Shown: positions 32,400-44,939, counted from the first letter of the stretch. The stretch is 55,341 bases of DNA from Lingula anatina (GCF_001039355.2 NW_019775536.1:739801-795141); one strand, 5' to 3'. Notes: generated by a model from the sequence alone, not told the origin. Numbers and translations are program-made.

Positions 32400-35300
32400 A
32401 TGAAGAAGCCGATGCGGTTAACAGTGGTGTTAACTTGTGCTCAAGGGTGTGTGATTCTCCTGGTTGTAGTGCACGTGCAATACCAGTTGTCGTGCAGCAG
32501 TGGAGACACTTGTCAAAACCACAGTGAGACTGAGACCACAGCCAATCTGGAGAATTTCCAGAACCCGCGCTTCGACTGCCAAAGACCGACAAAGGTTGTT
32601 CTTTTATTAGCGTTAATAAGGTTGTATCCTGTTTTACTGGGGAATATCCTCCATTGTAAATATACCTCTGTTCATTGCCATTTAAATTAGACTTAGTTCA
32701 AGTGAAATTCAAACATATTAAAAATGCAGAGTTTTATTCATAGGTATTCATTTTAAACTAACTTCTATTATCAGTAAGCTTTTACAGTCTCCAATTTAAT
32801 TTTGAATCGTTGTTTTCATATTTCGGAAACTAACATCTCAAGCCCGTAGCCAGCAATTTTAAAAGGGGGATTCTTTTTCTGAAAAAGTGGACCTTTTACC
32901 ATGAAACCTTCACATACCTAGATAATTATCCAGAGGAGACCTTTTCCCAGCAAAAAGGGTGGTTCTTTCGAAATCCTGTGCCCACCCCCACCCTCCACCC
33001 CGGCTACGGGCCTGCATCTTTAACCATGTGCCTCTGTCGTCTCTTCCCTGATCGAGTTTCAGAGATTATTTGACCGTTTCCTTTATTTTCTGCATGTCAC
33101 TGTTGTTTCTATAAATGCTAATTACTTACACTGCGCGCTGGTGGTGCAGATCTACAGTATCGATATTTTTAGGACAAGAATACCTCCACGACATTTTGCC
33201 CCGAATCTCCCTGTGGACTAGGTAAGAATAATCTGTATTTCTACCACTATCTATCAATCCACAAATGAATCCATTAAGCCAAATTAACCTATTTCAATGA
33301 AGACATGACATTCAGATATATTAATCGTTTATCTATCTATACCTGGTTTTCATAGTATTTGAACTAATGACATTCGAGCATTCACGTTTACTGTAATTGA
33401 TGCTTAATTGTAGCATTACGTGTGACAAGCTTTTTGTGTTCAGCGATATCAGTTTCAAATACAAACATATATATAAAGTTATCCTTTGCTGAATTTTGTT
33501 TGCATATGTTTTTTTTCCTGTATGCCGGAGAAAGTGAACCACACATCCTGTCGCTGTGTCTTACTTCTCCGGATGTAACATCCTCAATCCGTCAATATGA
33601 TTTTGTAGACTAATACATCTAAGTAAACTTTCACCATCTGGCTTTTTTAACGACACAAAGCATTCCTCCCTCACGTCATGATTCCAAAGCCGTGCTCAAA
33701 TATTTTAGATCAACAGAATTTTTTTAAATGGATTGACGAATACTTATGTTATACTTATTGTTTTTATCATTCATAAGTAGGAAGAATTAAGGTCAAAACC
33801 TTCTATAAGATGACCGAAGCATCAGTGGATGGATTTGGTAAAGGGTATAGTCAGTTTCGTGGTGACGTCATTAAATATGGTCACTGGAAACCACGTTCCT
33901 GTATAGCCAGATCTCGTGTAGTGATAATCATACCGTATAGGAAACGCCCGGAGCATCTACGCCACTGGTTGGCTCATTATCATCCAATCCTACAACGCCA
34001 AATGATTGAGTACAGGATTGTTGTAGCTGAGCAGGTGAGACCATGATTTCAGTAATCGAATGCGCCTTTTGGGTTGAAAAAGAATTTGTTTTAATGTACC
34101 AGTATATATTTTTTTCGGAACTTAACTTGAAAAAACCCAGCCTATATGGAGAAGCCTTCTCTAACTTGCGTTGCAAAAATGAGTAAACGTAATTTTTCCC
34201 AAAAATTGCGATTGCATGTACTGTATACCACAAATAGTACGTTTTATTTTTAACAAAAAGAATAACATTTGAAGACCGACACATATTTTTGGCATAAATC
34301 ACCTTCGTTAATATTTTTCATTATATATTTCATTAATGTAATCAATCAAGCTAATCAATTACCTAATTGAAAAGATTGCTAATAACAGTAGTTCGTCTTC
34401 TGAAACTTTTTGTCTGAAGTTTGCAAATCGTCTACCCAGAACAACGTTCAGGTTTAGAGGGTAGATGACATATTCCTTGCTGGATTTCATGCCTTTTATC
34501 AATACGTTATCATTTCAGTTCGGTTCAGAACTTTTCAATAAAGGGCGGTTAATGAATGCTGCCTTTATAGAGTGTAAGAAGGCATTCGATTTTGACTGTG
34601 TGATCTTCCATGACGTCGATCTTCTACTACAAGATGACCGCAACATGTACTGGTGCTATAACCTCACCAGTCCGAGGCATTTGTCTCCTGCTGTTAGTAA
34701 ATTCAAATATAAGTAAGTTGGGTAGAAAAAAGACCACGCAGACGTGTTAACGAACTTAAAAATACAGCCCGTGGCTACGGTTAACATATAGATAGACAGC
34801 ACCACTAGTTTTTTGGCCACAGTGAATATGCGTAATCTCTGACCACAGAGTGTTCCTCTAGCAGCCTGTTAAAAATATTGCACATGTATATACTTTAATT
34901 TTGTATACTAGTTTAGTGGCCCCTGATATGAGAGAGTACTATCAATGCAAAACTTGGAAAAACTCACTGCGGGGGAGGAGATAGAATTCAGTCACAAACT
35001 TTGGAATGCTAATAGTAGTAGTACATGTAGCAGTAGCAGTAGCAGTAGTAGTAACTTTATACTATATATTGTGCTAATTCAAGTTTGTCTGTTGCTCATT
35101 TATTTTTTAAAACGACTGTAGGGCCTACTATTCAAATGGAGGACGCATGGCATTCACAAAACAGCACTAACGCACAACCAACGTTAATGTATTATTTTCG
35201 AGTGCATTATTTTTTAATTTCCCTCTGCCATTTTCAAGATTACCGTACAAAAAACTGGTGGGCGGAGTACTGGCCTTCACAAAGAAACAGTTCAAAGCTG

Positions 35301-35664
35301 TTAATGGCTACAGCAATGAGTTCTGGGGCTGGGGTGGCGAGGACGATGACATGGCGGAGAGGTAATGATTGCGTTTGATTACAGACTGGAGAGAGAAAGA
35401 AAAAGAGTTTTTAAAAATAAATACCGTTCATGTATTTAGCTGTACTCCTAACATGTCATTAACACAATTTAGAAAGAATATACAACAACATTACAGTCTC
35501 AACTAGCACAATTTAGACAGAATATACCGTACGTCAACGCTAAACGTTCATCAGATAAGAATAAATAGTGTTTTTTAGAGTAATGTGAGCACAGATGAGA
35601 GAGTGAGAGAGAGAGAGGCGGGGTACGTTGTTCTTAATCTTTATTCCCTGTGAATTACAATATT

Positions 35665-35698
<34 letters not shown>

Positions 35699-36094
35699 CA
35701 GTGTGACATGTCTGTTTTGGTTTGGTCTGCCATAAAGTCATTACAACACCATTCTGTGCAAAAACAGGTTTCATGCATTTATAGCATGTTGTTTTGGAAT
35801 ATGCAGTGTTGAACTGAGGGTGTTTCAAAATAGCCAAAACATCGGGTTGTTGGGTTGTTGTCGTTTCAGAATATCCAGCATTGGGCTGCCAATAGACAGA
35901 TCTCCCCTTGAACTTGGAAGGTACAAAATGGCCGGGCACAGGCAGAGAGGATATCGCATTAGTCCACAGTTGATGTGGGTATTAAGGCATCTGGCTCTCT
36001 CTTTCCCTATCTTAATCTCTCTCTCTCTCTCTTCCTCTCACTCTCTCTCTCTCTCTCTCACGCGCATATACACACACCTCGTTTTGTGTCTCTA

Positions 36095-36127
<33 letters not shown>

Positions 36128-36522
36128 GTCTCTTACTCTTTCCCACGCAACTGAAAAAAAAAATCTAACAAAAAAAGAAGAAAACATAAAATCTCCTTAA
36201 ACGTATGAAAGGTCATTTAAAAGTGGGTTACATTATTTTTCTCAATAAACAAATTTTTGTATTTATTCATTTATCCATGCCTTTGTGGTTAATTTCTTTT
36301 ATTTAAACAAACAAACAAACGAACAATCAAATAAATAATTAAACGAAAGAATAAATAAATCATATTCGCAGGGGGAGACTGCTGGACACAAGCCGCACCC
36401 GATTCAAGCGAGACGGCCTCAGTAACCTACAGTATCACGTGGTCTTATTCCAAAACGGAACTCTTTTCACGCGAATTCTGTTAGACATAGGACGCATTAG
36501 TCCGGCAGATGCGAAATCTTGA
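32400..36522 (+). CDS. Beta-1,4-galactosyltransferase-family enzyme, predicted GalNAc-transferase
   Basis: Type II Golgi glycosyltransferase of CAZy family GT7. Exons: 32400-32594 (short cytosolic tail, membrane anchor at about residues 7-26), 33173-33221, 33781-34034, 34519-34712, 35239-35361, 35870 to 35920 or 35978, and 36372-36522. Landmarks in order: IIPYRKRPEHLRHWL (nucleotide-sugar binding), HDVDLL with the metal-binding DVD at about 198-200, LPYKKLVGGV, WGWGGEDDD with catalytic Glu/Asp, RYKMAGH with the Met and His metal ligands, and the C-terminal KRDGLSNLQYHV and LLDIG. In beta-4GalT1 the residue before FGGV is Tyr289; here it is Leu (codon 35255-35257), a change known to permit UDP-GalNAc, and invertebrate beta-4GalNAcTs carry Ile or Leu there. 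The splice from exon 6 to 7 is unresolved (see findings). A possible poly(A) signal is at 36817. Confidence 0.9.
32842..33011 (+). repeat. GTGGGCCTTTT-family repeat, copy 3
   Basis: A 170-bp unit in intron 1 of the glycosyltransferase with perfect 10-bp terminal inverted repeats GCCCGTAGCC (32842-32851) and GGCTACGGGC (33002-33011). It shares the central block with copies 1 and 2. Probably a MITE; no clear target duplication. Confidence 0.65.
36002..36130. repeat. CT/TCTG simple-repeat tract
   Basis: (CT)n from about 36019 to 36060 and (TGTC)n from about 36094 to 36120, in the last intron of the glycosyltransferase. An unrelated (AC)n-(AT)n tract lies at 35666-35699. Confidence 0.85.
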
Positions 36523-37969
36523 GAGACAGATAATTAAACGAGAGTATTTTCGCAGACAGAAGCCATTCAACATCTTTTTTCTCAGTTTTCACGGTAACAG
36601 TGATGTAAATTGCCAATGCCATAATGCTGGATAATTCCTGTCGCACCGTGTGTTTTCGTCAATAACACTTATTGCTTTTTATTATTAGATGGCTTACAGT
36701 GGTTTCTGTTTCAATTCAGACAAGGTTATTAACATTCCTGTGCAATGCTTATCTGACCCCGGCAGCAGAACTTGGCAAATACATGTAAATTAATCATGTT
36801 GTCATTACTAATCGAAAATAAAAACTTGTTCTGATCATTTAAAATATCAAAATTGTTGTTTAATCGCATAGCAATATTAAAAAAGTTCAGCACGTTCATC
36901 AATAAGAAAGACAGTTAACTACGAAGTGGTTCCAGCCCACAATACACTCAGATTCACATAAAGGGCAGGTCACAAACCCGCACATTTCTAAATTGCAAAT
37001 GGCAACTGTTGTTTATAAAGACTGAAAGAGCCATCTCGGCAGAACAGTCAGCTGTAGAGACAAAGAAGTGTCTAGTGAATAATATGGGTGTTCGACGGAT
37101 AAGATCAAAAGCCCCAAAATGTTAAAATACTGGTGTTTTTGACAGTTTACATTGTTTTGAAGATATAACTTACATGTATGAATGTACATGTGTGTTCAAT
37201 GTTATAAAAGATGTGTTACACTGACAGTATTGATCATAGAGTTAACCATATACATCTGTATTTGACGTTATCGTTTAAAAGATTGTTGGATGAAATATTG
37301 TTGTTACACTAAATTACTACGAGTAAAGATGTGTTAGACCGGTATTGCTCTGTGGGTGTTGGGAGGCCATCTCTCTTATGGAGAAATTCCTTTTTTTCTA
37401 TACTTGTGCAATAAAATTCCTATTTTTTCCTATTTTTAAAAAATGATTTTCCTGTTTTCTGAATTTTCATTATAACTCGACCCCTTTATGTGCGTGAGTG
37501 CTTATACGTGTGTTTGTGATTGTTTATTTGTGTGTGTGTTCATTTGTGAGTGTGTGTGTCTGTGTATTCGTTTGTGTGTGCGCGTGAGTGTATGTTGGTT
37601 GGTAAATATGTGTGTATGTGTTCATTTGCGAGTGTGTTTATTTGTAAGTGAGCGTGTGCATTTGTTTATTTGTGAGTGTGCCTGTGTACATTTGTTAGTG
37701 TGCGTGTGTGTTCGTTTGTGAGCGTGCATGTGTGATTAAGTTCGCGTTAGTGAATTACCACAGAAAGTGTACGGTTGAGTGGTTGTGAAATATTTTTTTG
37801 TATAGGTGTGTCTGTGTTGGGCGCTCGATTGCCCTCTCTGACCACGGACTGAGTTCATTCAAGAAGCAATTAATTGGTTCATGTCAGCGATGCATTTTTT
37901 TTTTACTGATATCACATTGACGAGATTAAGTATGTGGTTGATTAATTTTTCAATCTTAATGAAGATCCC

Positions 37970-38004
<35 letters not shown>

Positions 38005-38360
38005 ATTATACTGGGCACGGCATTTACAATATTCACAAAAGGTGTTACATGCTTTTTTCGATATAAACTTTGGTAGAAGAAAAAAAAATAAGAAATTGAC
38101 AATAAAAGATCAATATCTTGTTCTTGTAAATGACTTTGTGAAGACATCGTGAAATGTGTTTATGTGCTTTAATCCTTTATCTAACAAACAAATCTTTATA
38201 TACATGTATATCCAGCGATGCATTTTCTAGACCTCCAACTCCTATATACAGTAATTACCGTACCAAGGTACACTACACACAAAATATTCCCAAACTTACT
38301 ACCTATAAACCCGAGTTTAAGCTCATAGTTTCAATATTGTAAATCACACTCGTTAAGGAG
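36523..38360. other. 3' UTR and gene-free DNA with TG-rich minisatellite
   Basis: After the 3' UTR (AATAAA at 36817) there is no gene evidence. 37486-37735 is a degenerate TG-rich minisatellite with units like TGTGTTCATTTGTGAGTG, and 37975-38002 is (GA)n. Confidence 0.6.
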
Positions 38361-38494
38361 ATAAGGATGGGAGCATTTCAATCCAAAACAAGACATTGTA
38401 ATGAAAAGTGTTTTTTGGTGATAAAATCTGCCAATTCCATGCTGTGTTAGGACTGAGCGTGCATTGCATGCATTTAAGACAAGTTTGTGGGTAG

Positions 38495-38737
38495 ATGACA
38501 ATGAACTGCGAAGTTGATAATTTGGTGCTCAAGTTGCTTGCAGATAAACCTTCGTTTCCGACAAGCAAGAGACAAAGAGAAGCATGTTCTTTAATCATGG
38601 AAAATAATCCGCAACATTCAGAGTGTGAACGCGATTCTGCGTTTTGTTCGATGTCCAGTGCACATCGTATTTCCTTAGTTTACGTGATTACAGAGACTTA
38701 CAAAGATTTTGATGGGATAAAACTATACCAGCATTGA
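38495..38737 (+). other. 80-codon open frame in tandem unit 1
   Basis: Begins MTMNCEVDNLVLKLLADKP, contains a basic PTSKRQREACS stretch, and ends DFDGIKLYQH. No signal peptide, membrane segment or recognised motif. Unit 2 keeps it open with three differences, two of them replacements (Leu to Phe and Ile to Leu); unit 3 has a premature TAA after IMEN. It could be a small gene or an exon of one, or a chance frame inside a repeat. Confidence 0.25.
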
Positions 38738-40031
38738 TTTAATTTGCAAACGTCACACAAACATCTAAGTAAACAGAATTTAATTTGAAAAAATAATAGA
38801 ATTATCTCATGTACAGAATTTAATTTAGAAAAATATTAGAATTATCTCTTGGGCATGTTTTAGGGATTTGAATCCTTGGTGATGATAAGAGTGACTCTGC
38901 TCAAGGGAAACATGTGAAATCACTGATGAAACTGGTGAAATCATTGCGTTATTCAGGAGGCGATGGGTTTCAATTGATCAAACGATCATTAAATTATAAG
39001 TCTAGAGAAAGCAAGGTAAGCTTTGGGTTGTTTTGCTATCTGCAAAAGATAAATTTAACAGCGGTGATATTGTAAGGCCACAACACAAAAAGAACGGCAA
39101 AACAACACAGATAAATCTCACAACACAAGAAGAATGAATGATTGGGTACAATCCTGGATAAGTTTTGAGCAATCGGGGTCTAGAAGTGGTATTTTTACGA
39201 ATCGCCACCTCGATATGGAAATGCAGGTTTTGTTCATTTCCTTATCACTTCTTTATTTATTACTTTGGCAACTTTCTACTACTGACACACAAACAATTAG
39301 CTGAACAATATGTTAAAATGCTGTCACTTTCTATGCCATAACCAAGTTTCATCTTGCCTAAGTACTTGGTCAATAGCAAAAAGGTTTTCTGTTGCTGACA
39401 GAAAAATATAGTGTGATTCCATGATAGTTTGACATTTCTGATATAGTATTTGGACAACAAATGAAAAACAGTTTATTTAATGCTTATTATACTGTCAGTA
39501 GGATATATCCCCCCTCCCTTTAATAATATTCAGTGAAAAGGAAATGTATGTCACCCCCCCCCAAAAAAAATAACTGCTCTATGCAAAAGATTATCATAAT
39601 TTTTACAACGTTATACTTGTATGTGATAAATTAAAGAATGATCGAATTTTCGAAGTGAGTAAAACGTTTCCACAGCTGGGCGTTTTGCATTTGAGGTATT
39701 AATGTATGTTCCTGTTTTGGGGTGAGACGATGGATTTTCTTTATTATTCATGGTTTCAGGAGAGTGAATCTTTGATACAAACTTTTTCATGTGTGACCCT
39801 AAAATAATAAAAACATAGTTTGTAATCTGTGTACAAGATTTTTTAAGAGCATGCCTGTGACCTCAATTCATCCCACTTGTAATGGAAATAAGGACGGGAG
39901 AATTTCGATTCAAACGGTAAAAACAAGACTTCTTAGTTAGAAAGCTGTTTTTTGGTAGTAAAATCTGCCAATTCCATGCTGTGTTAGGACTGAGCGTGCA
40001 TTGCATGCATTTAAAACAAGTTTGTGGGTAG

Positions 40032-40274
40032 ATGACAATGAACTGCGAAGTTGATAATTTGGTGTTCAAGTTGCTTGCAGATAAACCTTCTTTTCCGACA
40101 AGCAAGAGACAAAGAGAAGCATGTTCTTTAATCATGGAAAATAATCCGCAACATTCAGAGTGTGAACGCGATTCTGCGTTTTGTTCGATGTCCAGTGCAC
40201 ATCGTATTTCCTTAGTTTACGTGCTTACAGAGACTTACAAAGATTTTGATGGGATAAAACTATACCAGCATTGA
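40032..40274 (+). other. 80-codon open frame in tandem unit 2
   Basis: Counterpart of 38495-38737, 1537 bp downstream, intact. Same remarks; the near identity shows recent duplication and not selection. Confidence 0.25.
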
Positions 40275-42927
40275 TTTAATTTGCAAACGTCACACGAACA
40301 TCTAAGTAAACAGAATTTAATTTGAAAAAATAATAGAATTATCTCATGTACAGAATTTAATTTAGAAAAATATTAGAATTATCTCTTGGGCATGTTTTAG
40401 GGATTTGAATCCTTGGTGATGATAAGAGTGACTCTGCTCAAGGGAAACATGTGAAATCACTGATGAAACTGGTGAAATCATTGCGTTATTCAGGAGGCGA
40501 TGGGTTTCAATTGATCAAACGATCATTAAATTATAAGTCTAGAGAAAGCAAGGTAAGCTTTGGGTTGTTTTGCTATCTGCAAAAGATAAATTTAACAGCG
40601 GTGATATTGTAAGGCCACAACACAAAAAGAACGGCAAAACAACACAGATAAATCTCACAACACAAGAAGAATGAATGATTGGGTACAATCCTGGATAAGT
40701 TTTGAGCAATCGGGGTCTAGAAGTGGTATTTTTACGAATCGCCACCTCGATATGCAGGTTTTGATCATTTCCTTATCACTTCTTTATTTATTACTTTGGC
40801 AACTTTCTACTACTGACACACAAACAATTAGCTGAACAATATGTTAAAATGCTGTCACTTTCTATGCCATAACCAAGTTTCATCTTGCCTAAGTACTTGG
40901 TCAATAGGAAACAAGGTTTTCTGTTGCTGACAGAAAAATGAAGTGTGATTCCATGATAGTTTGACATTTCTGATATAGTATTTGGACAACGAATGAAAAA
41001 CAGTTTATTTAATGCTTATTATACTGTCAATAGGATATATCCCCCCTCCCTTTAATAATATTCAGTGAAAAGGAAATGTATGTCACCCAAAAAATAATAA
41101 TAACGGCTCTATGCAAAAGATTATCATAATTTTTACAACGTTATACTTGTATGTGATAAATTAAAGAATGATCGAATTTTCGAAGTGAGTAAAACGTTTC
41201 CACAGCTGGGCGTTTTGCATTTAAGGTATTAATGTATGTTCCTGTTTTGGGGTGAGACGATGGATTTTCTTTATTATTCATGGTTTCAGGAGAGTGAATC
41301 TTTGATACACACTTTTTTATGTGTGACCCTAAAATAATAAAAACATAGTTTGTAATCTGTGTACAAGATTTTTTAAGAGCATGCTTGTGACCTCAATTCA
41401 TCCCACTTGTAATGGAAATAAGGACGGGAGAATTTCGATTCAAACGGTAAAAACAAGACTTCTTAGTTAGAAAGCTGTTTTTAGGCAGTAAAATCTGCCA
41501 ATTCCATGCTGTGTTAAGACAGTGCGTGCATTGCATGCATTTAAGACAAGTTTGTGGGTAGACGTCAATGAACTGCGAAGTTGATAATTTGGTGCTCAAG
41601 ATGCTTCCGGATAAATCTTCTTTTCCGACAAGCAAGAGACAAAGAGGAGCGTGTTCAGCAATCATGGAAAATTAACCTCAACATTCAGAGTGTGAACGCG
41701 ATTCTGTGTTTTGTTCGATGTCCAATGCACAACATTTTTTCCATCGTTTACGTGCTTACAGAGAATTTTGATGGGGCAAAATTATTCCAGCGACGATTTA
41801 ATTTGCAGGCGTCACACAAACTAAGTAAACAGAATTTAATTTGGAAAAATAATAGAATTATCTCATGGACATGTTTTAAGGATCTGAATTCTTGATGATG
41901 ATAAGGTGTCTCTGCTCAAGGGATAACACTGGAGAAATCATTGCGTCATTCAGGACGCAATGTAAGGTTTCAGACTTCCCTACGATCATTAAATTAGTAA
42001 GTTATCAGAAAAATATTAAGCCAATAGATATATAAAAATAAACAATATCAGGAATCCATTTTACTGTATGAGGGTCCCATTGTTAATTTTTAAAGTGAAA
42101 AATGTAAGATTTGTTTTAAAAAAGGGAAAGATAAAAACTAAATAAAAAAGCTTTTATTACTCTTTTTTAAGGAGGTGAACTGTTTTTTTTTTTTTTTTTT
42201 TGCTACCCTCTCGAGAAAAACAGATTATGAAACGTGAGTTATCTGCCATATAGCTGTCCACCATGCAGTTTCTGACCATTTGCGTTCAGAGAAAGCATAT
42301 AAAACTTTTAGTTGTTTTGCTCTCTGAAAATGATACATTTAGCAGCGATTGTATTCAAGGGATGATATTCAAGGCCCAGACAATGGAAGTGTAAGGGCCA
42401 CAAAAAAAAATCATAACACAAACATATCGTCACAACAACTCACAGAACTCAGAAAGTAAAAGTGAAAATCCACTGTGAGTAGAACTAATAGTTTCATACT
42501 TCGGATTACAACTGGGCCGGTTTTAAAATAATGGCCAAACTGATGAGCCGATTAACATTTGGAATACTTCAAAATGAAATAGTTTTCTGTCAACAACTTG
42601 AAAAATGCAACTTTTATGCCCGCCTCTGTGTGCTACCAGATTTCACAAGAAATTATAACATTATTGCATCCCCTCTACATGAGCGACGTGAAGCTGACGT
42701 TATTGAAAATCTAAATGTAAAATAGGCCAGCAGAATTAATACCTACTCAGACTGTGTCTGCAAGATTATTTCAAGTAATTACGTTTTGCATGTGCTTCAA
42801 AAGAAACCCTACGACAAACTATCGCTGATGATGTGAATTCGAAGCCGTGCTTCATGCGTTTTTTTCCAGCAATATTGATTTCAAACAGGTATTCGTTATC
42901 CGAACTGCTATGAACATTATTTAACCC

Positions 42928-43055
42928 AGGGGCAGATCCAGAATTATTTTGAAGGGGGATCCGTTTTTTTAGGGATTGACAGGCCTCGGATTGCGAGGCC
43001 GACCCTCACCCCCTTGGCGTCAGGTTCCTCCTGAAACCCCCTAAATCCACCAGTG
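42928..43055. mobile_element. Short hAT-like MITE
   Basis: A 128-bp unit flanked by TAACCC at 42922-42927 and 43056-43061. Left end AGGGGCAGATCCAG and reverse-complemented right end CACTGGTGGATTTAG are imperfect inverted repeats of the type common in hAT-derived MITEs. The centre is a hairpin, GGCCTCG and CGAGGCC separated by five bases (about 42982-43000). Confidence 0.55.
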
Positions 43056-43264
43056 TAACCCCTATTTATCACTTCAATAAGTTCGACAATCTGGTGCAAG
43101 GAAATGGCCTTGAAATGCCTGGTTCTAATTTTATCAATAAATTATGCTTTATTTGATGAAACATCTTAATAAGGGGCCCATATCCCTTAAACAAAACACT
43201 GTAATTCCTATTGCTGGCACCACATTCTAGCCTTCAAGCAATTCTAATGATAATCTGTCTCTTA

Positions 43265-43493
43265 GACTGGGTTCCCATACTTAGATCGATCCATCTGGAT
43301 TGACCTAACTTCCTGGGGGTCCACGCTAAATTGCTATCAGCTCAAGAGGGAGCCGAACGCGAACGAAAGTTAATTACCCCCTTACAGCTTTTAGTAGGTG
43401 TGAGAGACATTTAAGCCGGTTAAGCTGACAACAATTTAGTGAGACTCCCCATGCGGGATATAGATCTATCCAAATATCTGTGGGAATGGTCTC
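43265..43493 (+). mobile_element. Harbinger-like MITE, copy 5
   Basis: A 229-bp copy flanked by TTA at 43262-43264 and 43494-43496 (the direct match extends to CTCTTA if flanking bases are included). Ends GACTGGGTTCCCA and, reverse-complemented, GAGACCATTCCCA. The inside keeps TTAATTACCCCCTTACAG as in copy 1, but it is the most diverged copy. Confidence 0.75.
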
Positions 43494-44535
43494 TTACTTG
43501 CGGATTTACAATGTACGTCAGCTCAATAAGAACAAATAAAACAAATTTGGTTTAGTAGTAAACAGGTGCAAGGAGTCAGGCATAGCATGAAGCACTCGGA
43601 AAAACTAAATAGTAATAAATTAAAATAATAATCACTATTAATTGCAACCACCTTTCGTGTACCAGATATTTAAACTCCATAGTGATACCTTACAAAGGTT
43701 GATGGGAATAGAAACGTGCAGCGGATGATTTGTCGTTACCCCTTTTCATTTTCGAGAGGAAGTGTCTGATAAAACTCACTCCAGGACAAGTTGCTGCTAA
43801 CGAGGATTTGGTATAATCATGGATAAGTTTTGAGCAATTGGTGTCTTAAAGTGGTATTTTTACGCATCGCCACCACGAAATGGAAATGCGGGTTCTGTCC
43901 ATTTCCTTATCACTTCTTGTTTTTTTTTTTTTTTTTTGTTTGTTTGTTTGTTTGTTTTTCTTTTTTCACTTTGGTTGTGCTACTGACACACAAACAATAA
44001 GCTGAAAAGTATGTTAAAATGATGTCACTTTCTATGCCAAAACCAAGCTTAATTCTTAATCTCTTTCAATAACCGGCTTATTTTATGGTTCTCGGAAAGC
44101 CTGAAATGTAATCTACCGCGTGATAAATCTCACGTTTTGACAAAATATATATTCTTAACTGTGGATTTCCAGTAGGATTTCAGATACTCAGAAAAGTATG
44201 CATGAAGAAGATATTTTCATAATTTAGCATACTCTGACGAGGAATTGTTCTCAATCTTCTGATGGGAGTCGCTTCTATTGTCAAACAGGCAGCTATGACA
44301 TTTCTTAGCGCCTGTTTTGTCTCATTTTTTCAATGTGTTTAGCTGCTGAACACATTTACAGGTAGTTCCTAAGCAATATATATTACGTGCCTTTAGCCTG
44401 TATGTGTTTAACAGTATGACACGTCTAACGGTTAAAAACACGCTGGGTGTTTAGGGTTTCAACGGTTTTAGCTACATACAGACTTGTCATTTAATATGGA
44501 ATATTTTTTCCAAATCATTTTCAACCATTTTTGTA

Positions 44536-44539
<4 letters not shown>

Positions 44540-44602
<63 letters not shown>
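44540..44602. repeat. (TA)n tract inside an inverted repeat
   Basis: About 31 TA units flanked by CATTTTTGTATTAT on the left and ATAATACAAAAATG on the right, which are inverted repeats, so the whole can fold as a long hairpin. Confidence 0.85.
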
Positions 44603-44605
<3 letters not shown>

Positions 44606-44671
44606 CAAAAATGATGATAGGAATTTTGGATTAAGAGATTAGTTAAATACTGAGTAGTGATATTGTCAGTC

Positions 44672-44674
<3 letters not shown>

Positions 44675-44754
<80 letters not shown>
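44675..44754. repeat. (TA)n(GA)n compound microsatellite
   Basis: TA repeats to about 44724, then GA repeats to 44754. Confidence 0.9.
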
Positions 44755-44757
<3 letters not shown>

Positions 44758-44939
44758 GACTATTACCATGGAATAGTTCAGTTTCAAAGGGATGCCTAGG
44801 TACATGTAAAAGTGCTTTGTTTTTTCAAAACACTCAGATCTCATATAACATATGTGAATTGAGAAGTGTGTAGTCAGGTGTGTCGCTACCAATTAATTGA
44901 CTACCATGCCTGTAACACTGCTGCATTACGTAATTATTT

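Larger units (their letters stand above)
38360..41995. repeat. Tandem array of three roughly 1.53-kb units
   Basis: The anchor AGGA(C/T)GGGAG occurs at 38364, 39891 and 41421, spacings of 1527 and 1530 bp. Units 1 and 2 are nearly identical over their whole length; unit 3 is more diverged and ends near 41995. No N separates them, unlike the allelic duplications further left. Each unit holds an 80-codon frame (38495, 40032) and a second exon-like segment ending in a consensus donor (AGCAAG|GTAAGC at 39016 and 40553). Confidence 0.8.
41996..44539. other. Gene-free DNA with two MITE-like insertions
   Basis: No gene support. It contains a poly-T run near 42183, the elements at 42928-43055 and 43265-43493, and at about 43735-44170 a diverged piece of the repeat family also found at 39126-39360, 40663-40895, 46430-46830 and 47330-47780. 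Confidence 0.5.

Noticed and set aside
35820-36200. 126-codon frame in another reading frame of glycosyltransferase exon 6
   Set aside because: The correct frame is fixed by homology; the rest is CT-repeat translation.
36361-36522. A second gene at the last glycosyltransferase exon
   Set aside because: KRDGLSNLQYHV and LLDIG match the GT7 C-terminus, so it belongs to the upstream exons.
38360-41995. Haplotype duplication as the cause of the 1.53-kb repeats
   Set aside because: No N at the borders and a third diverged unit; a real tandem array is simpler, though not proven.
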